Below are positions 59,931 through 64,000 of a stretch of 64,000 nucleotides of DNA, piece after piece. A model generated the notes under the pieces. It searched no databases, was not told where the DNA came from, and worked only from the letters and a program-made list of their open reading frames with translations. A program made the translations under genes and the position numbers. This DNA is from Sphingomonas hankookensis (lineage in GTDB: Bacteria; Pseudomonadota; Alphaproteobacteria; Sphingomonadales; Sphingomonadaceae): NCBI RefSeq assembly GCF_022664465.1, contig NZ_JAKREV010000002.1, positions 496,001 to 560,000 on the forward strand. Direction: 5' to 3'. Within the stretch, counting starts at the first letter, position 1, and the number at the start of each line of letters is the position of its first letter.

Positions 59931-62539
59931 GCGTCTAATGCCTCGCGGACCTTCCGTGCCAGTTCGTCGACCCCGAACGGTTTGGGCAGCAACCGCGTGC
60001 CCGGATCGAGCACGCCGTTATGCACCACCGCATTGCGGGTATAGCCCGTGGTATAGAGCACGCGCAGGTCGGGACGCATCGTCAGCGCACGGTCGGCCAG
60101 TTCGCGGCCGGTCATCCCCGGCATCACCACATCGGTGAACAACAGCGTCACGCGCACACCCTGCTCCAGCAGGTCCAGCGCCTCCGGCCCGTTCGACGCA
60201 TGCAGCACGCCATAGCCGAGGTCGCGCAGCACCTCGACCGAGAAGCTGCGGACGCGCGGTTCGTCCTCGACCACCAGCACCATTTCGTCGGTCGACCCGC
60301 GCCGGATCGGCTCCAGCGTGGTGCGCGGGGCGGGCGTCGGCTGCTCGCCGTAGAAGCGCGGCAGATAGAGGCGGACGGTCGTGCCGACGCCTACCTCGGA
60401 ATAGATGCGGACATGGCCGCGCGACTGGCGGACGAAACCGAATACCTGGCTGAGGCCCAGGCCCGTGCCGCGCCCGACCGGCTTGGTGGTGAAGAACGGG
60501 TCGAACGCCTTGGCCAGCACCTCCGGGTCCATGCCCGTGCCGGTATCGGTGACGGCGATCAGGACATATTGCCCGGCCGCCATGTCCGCCTCGCGCGCAT
60601 AATCGTCGCCGACATGGGCGTTGGCGGTTTCGATGGTCAGCTTGCCGCCGCCCTCCATCGCGTCGCGGGCGTTGACCGCAAGATTGACGATCGCATTCTC
60701 CAGCTGTCCGCGATCCGCTTCCGCCCGCCACAGCCCGGCGCTCAGCACCGTTTCCACCGCGATGCGTTCGCCCAACGTGCGCGTCAGCAGGTCGGTCAGG
60801 TCGGTGACCAGCCGGTTGCCCTCGACCGGTTCGGGCGACAACGGCGACTGGCGCGAAAAGGCGAGCAGCCGCTGCGTCAGCGCCGCCGCGCGCGTGGCGC
60901 CCTCGCGCGCAGCCTCGACATAGCGGTCGACATCGTGGCGCCCGCTGGCGAGGCGGCGGTCGATCATGTCGAGCCCGCCGATGACCACCGCCAGCATGTT
61001 GTTGAAATCATGCGCGATGCCGCCGGTCAACTGGCCGACCGCCTCCATCTTCTGCAACTGGCGCACCTGCGTCTCGGCGGCGGCGCGGGCGCTGGCGGCG
61101 TTGTGCAGTTCGGTGGCGACGCGTTCGAGCTGCGCATCCTGCCGCCCGACCTTCGCCTCCAGGCGCAGCAGCGCGTCGGCGCGCTGGACCGTGACCCAGC
61201 TGATCTCGGCCACTTCCTGCACCAGCGCGATCTCGCCCGGCAGCCAGTGGCGCGCGGCGCCATGGCCGACGACCAGCAACCGGTCCAGCCGGCCGTTCTG
61301 GCGCAGCGGTACGCCCAGGCCCGAGACGGCGGAATAGGATGACGCCTCGCTCCCGACGAAATCGGGGTCGATCGCGAATTCGTCGGACACGATCGTCCGC
61401 CCGGCGCGCAGCAGTGCGGTATTGCTCTGCCCGAACCGGTCGAGCGAATGTTCGTCGATCAGCGGCGGCAGCGCCCCGTCGTTCCACCCGCCCATGTAGC
61501 GGACGCGATTGGCGGCGACGCGGGCAAAGGCGACGCGGTCGACATGCAGCCATTCGCCCAGCGCCCGGGCGGTGAAGCGCATGATCGCGTCCGGATCGGT
61601 CGCAGCCCGCTGCCGGGCGCTGAGCGACAGGACGAACTCGCGCTCCGCCTTTGCCGCCAGCGTCGCCAGTTCGGCCTGCTTGCGGTCGTCGATGTCATAG
61701 CTGACGCCGGGAAAACGCACCGGACGACCGGTGCCGTCAAAGGTGCAGCGGCCCTGCGCCGACACCCAGCGGCAATTGCCGTCATGGTCGAAGACGCGAT
61801 ATTCGGCGATGAACGTACCGTCGCCCGCCGGGTCCATCGCCCGTTCGATCGCCCGCTGCGTTTCGGGGAGGTCGTCGGGATGGATGCCCCGGAAGAAGGT
61901 GGCGATCGGCGCGCCCTCCTCCGCCGCCTTCGGATCGACGCCATAGAGCAGCGCGAAGCGGGTATCGGCCCGGATCACGTCGGCCTGCACGTCCCAGTCC
62001 CACGCGCCGATATTGCGGCCGGCCGACAGCGCCTGTTGCAGGCGTTCATCGGCGGCGGCACGCTCCCGCTCCGCCACGACGCGGGCGGTCGTCTCTCCGG
62101 TCACGCACAGCAGCCCGGCGATCCGGCCGGCATCGTCGAAGGCGGGGGAATAGGTGAAGGTCCACCAGCTTTCCTCGGGTTCACCGGTGCGTGCGAGGTC
62201 GAGCTTCATGTCGGTGGCGGTGATACTCCCGCCGGCCATGGTCTTGTCGACCAGGGGGATGAGTTCTTCCCAGATATTGGACCATACGATGTCGAACCGC
62301 TCGCCCAGCGCGCCTTGCATCCGCACGCCGAGGATCGGGCGATAGGCGTCGTTGTAGAAACAGCGCAGCTCCGGCCCCCATGCCAGGAACATCGGGGTGG
62401 GGCAGGACAACATCATCGCCAGCAGCGAGCGCAGCGAAACCGGCCATTCCTCGATGGCTCCCAACGGGTGCGTCGACCAATCGCGCGCGGCGATCTCCGC
62501 ACCGATAATCGTCTGAATCGAAAGAGGTCCGTTTGGCAT
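59927..62539 (-). CDS. Hybrid histidine kinase (PAS-PAS-GAF-HisKA-HATPase-REC)
   Basis: This 870-residue cytosolic protein has a first PAS domain (about 35-150, with DWSTHPLGAIEEWPVSLRSL), a second PAS (165-290), a GAF (about 295-455), a coiled linker, the kinase core with His510 in GGIAHDFNNMLAVVIGG, an ATPase domain ([24 protein letters not shown]) and a receiver (about 752-868) with Asp803 in TDVVMPGMTG and Lys853 in LPKPF. The first PAS is of the type found in many sphingomonad hybrid kinases. ATG 62539 matches this conserved N-terminus. The stop codon lies in an R3 repeat. Confidence 0.92.
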   Translation of the reverse strand: MPNGPLSIQTIIGAEIAARDWSTHPLGAIEEWPVSLRSLLAMMLSCPTPMFLAWGPELRCFYNDAYRPILGVRMQGALGERFDIVWSNIWEELIPLVDKTMAGGSITATDMKLDLARTGEPEESWWTFTYSPAFDDAGRIAGLLCVTGETTARVVAERERAAADERLQQALSAGRNIGAWDWDVQADVIRADTRFALLYGVDPKAAEEGAPIATFFRGIHPDDLPETQRAIERAMDPAGDGTFIAEYRVFDHDGNCRWVSAQGRCTFDGTGRPVRFPGVSYDIDDRKQAELATLAAKAEREFVLSLSARQRAATDPDAIMRFTARALGEWLHVDRVAFARVAANRVRYMGGWNDGALPPLIDEHSLDRFGQSNTALLRAGRTIVSDEFAIDPDFVGSEASSYSAVSGLGVPLRQNGRLDRLLVVGHGAARHWLPGEIALVQEVAEISWVTVQRADALLRLEAKVGRQDAQLERVATELHNAASARAAAETQVRQLQKMEAVGQLTGGIAHDFNNMLAVVIGGLDMIDRRLASGRHDVDRYVEAAREGATRAAALTQRLLAFSRQSPLSPEPVEGNRLVTDLTDLLTRTLGERIAVETVLSAGLWRAEADRGQLENAIVNLAVNARDAMEGGGKLTIETANAHVGDDYAREADMAAGQYVLIAVTDTGTGMDPEVLAKAFDPFFTTKPVGRGTGLGLSQVFGFVRQSRGHVRIYSEVGVGTTVRLYLPRFYGEQPTPAPRTTLEPIRRGSTDEMVLVVEDEPRVRSFSVEVLRDLGYGVLHASNGPEALDLLEQGVRVTLLFTDVVMPGMTGRELADRALTMRPDLRVLYTTGYTRNAVVHNGVLDPGTRLLPKPFGVDELARKVREALDA

Positions 62540-62594
62540 ATTCCCTGCGTGGTACGCCGCAACCCCCGCTACGGCAATGGAACCGTCCCCTTCG

Positions 62595-63479
62595 TCAGCG
62601 CACCAGCCCGGCATGGGCAAGCGCCGCGTCGACCGCCGCGCGCGATGCTTCCGACGCGGGCGTCATCGGCAGGCGCAGGTCGGTCGGGAAGCCCGGACGA
62701 ACGCGACCCAGCGCATACTTTACCGGCCCCGGCGACGCATCGCTGAACAGCGCGGCGTGCAGCGGGAACAGCCGGTCCTGCAACGTCAGCGCCCGGCCGT
62801 AATCGCCCGCGGTGCACGCGTCCTGAAACTCGGCGCACATCGCCGGCGCGACATTGGCGGTGACCGAAATCGCGCCAACCCCGCCCATCGCGTTGAAAGC
62901 GAGCGCCATGTCGTCATTGCCCGACAACTGGACAAAGGCCGGGCCGCAGCGCAGCCGGTGTTCGGACACCCGCGCCATCTGTCCGGTCGCGTCCTTGATG
63001 CCGACGACGACATCGGGAAACGCCTTCACGATCCGCTCGACCGTCTCGACCGCGATGTCGGTGACGGTGCGCGCCGGCACGTTGTACAGCATGATCGGCA
63101 GGCCACCTTGCGCCGCCAATACCTCGAAATGGCGGAACACGCCCTCCTGGTTGGGGCGGTTGTAATAGGGCGGGACCAGCAGCGCGGCGCTGGCGCCCGC
63201 CGCCTTAGCCGCATGAATGTGATGCAGCGCGACGGCGGTGTCGTTCGATCCGCAACCCGCGATCACCGGCACGCGGCCCTGCGCCTGATCGACGCAGACG
63301 CGCACGACATGGTCGTGTTCCTCGATCGTCATCGTCGCGGCTTCGCCGGTGGTGCCGCAGGGGACCAGCGCGTTCGACCCGCTTTCAATCTGCCAGTCGA
63401 CGAGCGCGCGGAACGACACCTCGTCGAACTTGCCGTCGGCAAAGGGCGTGACGAGGGCCGGGATCGATCCGGAAAACAT
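62595..63479 (-). CDS. dapA: 4-hydroxy-tetrahydrodipicolinate synthase
   Basis: This 294-residue Schiff-base aldolase condenses pyruvate and aspartate semialdehyde for lysine and diaminopimelate synthesis. Tyr132 and Arg137 are in LYNVPARTVTD, the Schiff-base Lys162 in GIKDATG, the TT pair in CGTTGEAAT, and YYNRPNQEG is present. Diaminopimelate feeds peptidoglycan. It diverges from the lytic transglycosylase gene across about 69 bp. Start ATG 63479 with GGAG about 10 nt upstream. Confidence 0.95.
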   Translation of the reverse strand: MFSGSIPALVTPFADGKFDEVSFRALVDWQIESGSNALVPCGTTGEAATMTIEEHDHVVRVCVDQAQGRVPVIAGCGSNDTAVALHHIHAAKAAGASAALLVPPYYNRPNQEGVFRHFEVLAAQGGLPIMLYNVPARTVTDIAVETVERIVKAFPDVVVGIKDATGQMARVSEHRLRCGPAFVQLSGNDDMALAFNAMGGVGAISVTANVAPAMCAEFQDACTAGDYGRALTLQDRLFPLHAALFSDASPGPVKYALGRVRPGFPTDLRLPMTPASEASRAAVDAALAHAGLVR

Positions 63480-63548
63480 GGGAAACGCGCTCCGTAGACA
63501 GGGATTCGAGCCGAAAAGGTGGCGACAGATAGGGCGCGCTTCCATATC

Positions 63549-64000
63549 ATGTCCAGTATGCTGACCACCGTGTTCAAGAGCGCGTTCCTGCTCACCGGCG
63601 TCGCGAGCGCCGCCATGGCCGCCGGGATGTTCCGTCCTGCCGCACAGATGCCCGTCCCAGCTCCGTCCGCGCCGATGGTGCAGCCGGTGTCCGCCCCTGC
63701 CCAACAGATGGTGCAGCAGGTCGCGCCCGCCCCGGCCTATGACCCGATCCAGCCGGTGCTGGCCGACTGGAAACGGTTGCAGCAATCGGACAATTATCCG
63801 TTCGGCGACTATGCCCGCTTCCTGCTGGCGCATCCGGGGTTTCCGGGCGAGACCAGCCGGCGTGCGGCGGCGGAAACGGTGCTGGCCGATGGCGGACAGG
63901 ATGCGGCAACTGCGCTGCGTTTCTTCACCCGCTACCCGCCGATGACCTCTGCCGGCCGGCTGCGCTATGCCGAGGCATTGGCGGCGAGCGGGCGTATGGC
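63549..64000 (+). CDS. Soluble lytic murein transglycosylase, 5' part, runs off window
   Basis: The frame from ATG 63549 (or 63558) is open to the end of the window. The N-terminus is a signal-like MLTTVFKSAFLLTGVASAAM followed by a Gln/Pro/Ala/Met-rich linker. From about residue 60 the sequence (WKRLQQSDNYPFGDYARFLL, then FPGETSRRAAAETVL) is the helical U-domain of Slt70-type enzymes. The catalytic domain would lie beyond the window, so the call rests on the U-domain. These enzymes make the anhydro-muropeptides that AmpG imports. Confidence 0.75.
   Translation, partial: MSSMLTTVFKSAFLLTGVASAAMAAGMFRPAAQMPVPAPSAPMVQPVSAPAQQMVQQVAPAPAYDPIQPVLADWKRLQQSDNYPFGDYARFLLAHPGFPGETSRRAAAETVLADGGQDAATALRFFTRYPPMTSAGRLRYAEALAASGRM

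Noticed and set aside
60820..60860. SPEPVEG string inside the hybrid kinase, as in repeat-derived peptides
   Set aside because: The kinase has normal length and motif spacing at this point, so the string fits ordinary variation and not an inserted repeat.

Overview
The window is a high-GC chromosomal segment, roughly two-thirds G+C by eye, that looks like a Sphingomonas-type alphaproteobacterium (order Sphingomonadales). The evidence is a CckA phosphorelay kinase, an UrcA-family periplasmic protein, SleB-type cell-wall hydrolases, a trp-accD-folC cluster, many ATGA start/stop overlaps, and gene order and protein styles typical of that group. No phage, plasmid, IS transposase or CRISPR array is visible. 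The mobile-looking material is instead short palindromic repeats and one small repeat-bounded endonuclease cassette.

Layout. 1-4.2 kb: the 3' part of a GAF-PAS hybrid histidine kinase, a YbaN-like membrane protein, and a B3 metallo-beta-lactamase diverging from an AmpR-like LysR regulator. 4.5-9.4 kb: a SleB-like hydrolase and, on the minus strand, a surface-polymer O-acylation locus (SGNH/DUF459, SGNH, MBOAT, small membrane protein). 9.6-14.2 kb: a TadE/TadG-like pair, a Phd/YefM-PAS-PAS fusion and an SGNH esterase. 14.2-21.8 kb: a GST, an EF-hand protein, an OmpR-type two-component pair, an EEP-family phosphatase/nuclease, a large patatin-like lipase, a LapA-domain protein and pyrF. 22.3-29.6 kb: an SDR, a GH130-like enzyme, trpF, trpB, a DUF559 cassette, trpA, accD and folC. 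29.8-37.5 kb: an AmpG-like permease, a receiver protein, rluB, rsmD, a diguanylate cyclase, an MFS transporter and an UrcA protein. 37.6-49.7 kb: uvrD, a small conserved protein, an alpha/beta hydrolase, an MFS exporter, cysK, a second SleB hydrolase, the YdbS/YdbT pair, purS-purQ, a queuosine-precursor transporter, tRNA-Arg(UCU) and a GST. 50-64 kb: recA, two hypothetical secreted proteins, cckA with a receiver protein, an M13 peptidase, DUF2062, smpB, a large hybrid kinase, dapA, and the 5' end of a lytic transglycosylase that runs off the window.

Themes. Peptidoglycan turnover and its sensing recur: the AmpR-like regulator with a B3 beta-lactamase, an AmpG-like permease, two SleB hydrolases and a lytic transglycosylase. 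Signal transduction is dense, with three hybrid kinases, one classical two-component pair, two stand-alone receivers and one GGDEF protein.

The most unusual feature is how intergenic palindromic repeats abut genes. At least four families occur, with arms of about 15 to 50 bp. In several places a repeat end supplies the ribosome-binding site of the next gene (trpA, folC), lies immediately upstream of a start codon (the second sleB) or contributes a stop codon (the hybrid kinase at 59.9 kb; ampG). The clearest case is a cassette of about 420 bp carrying a DUF559 Vsr-like endonuclease gene between near-perfect inverted repeats. It separates trpB from trpA and leaves trpA with a TTG start.
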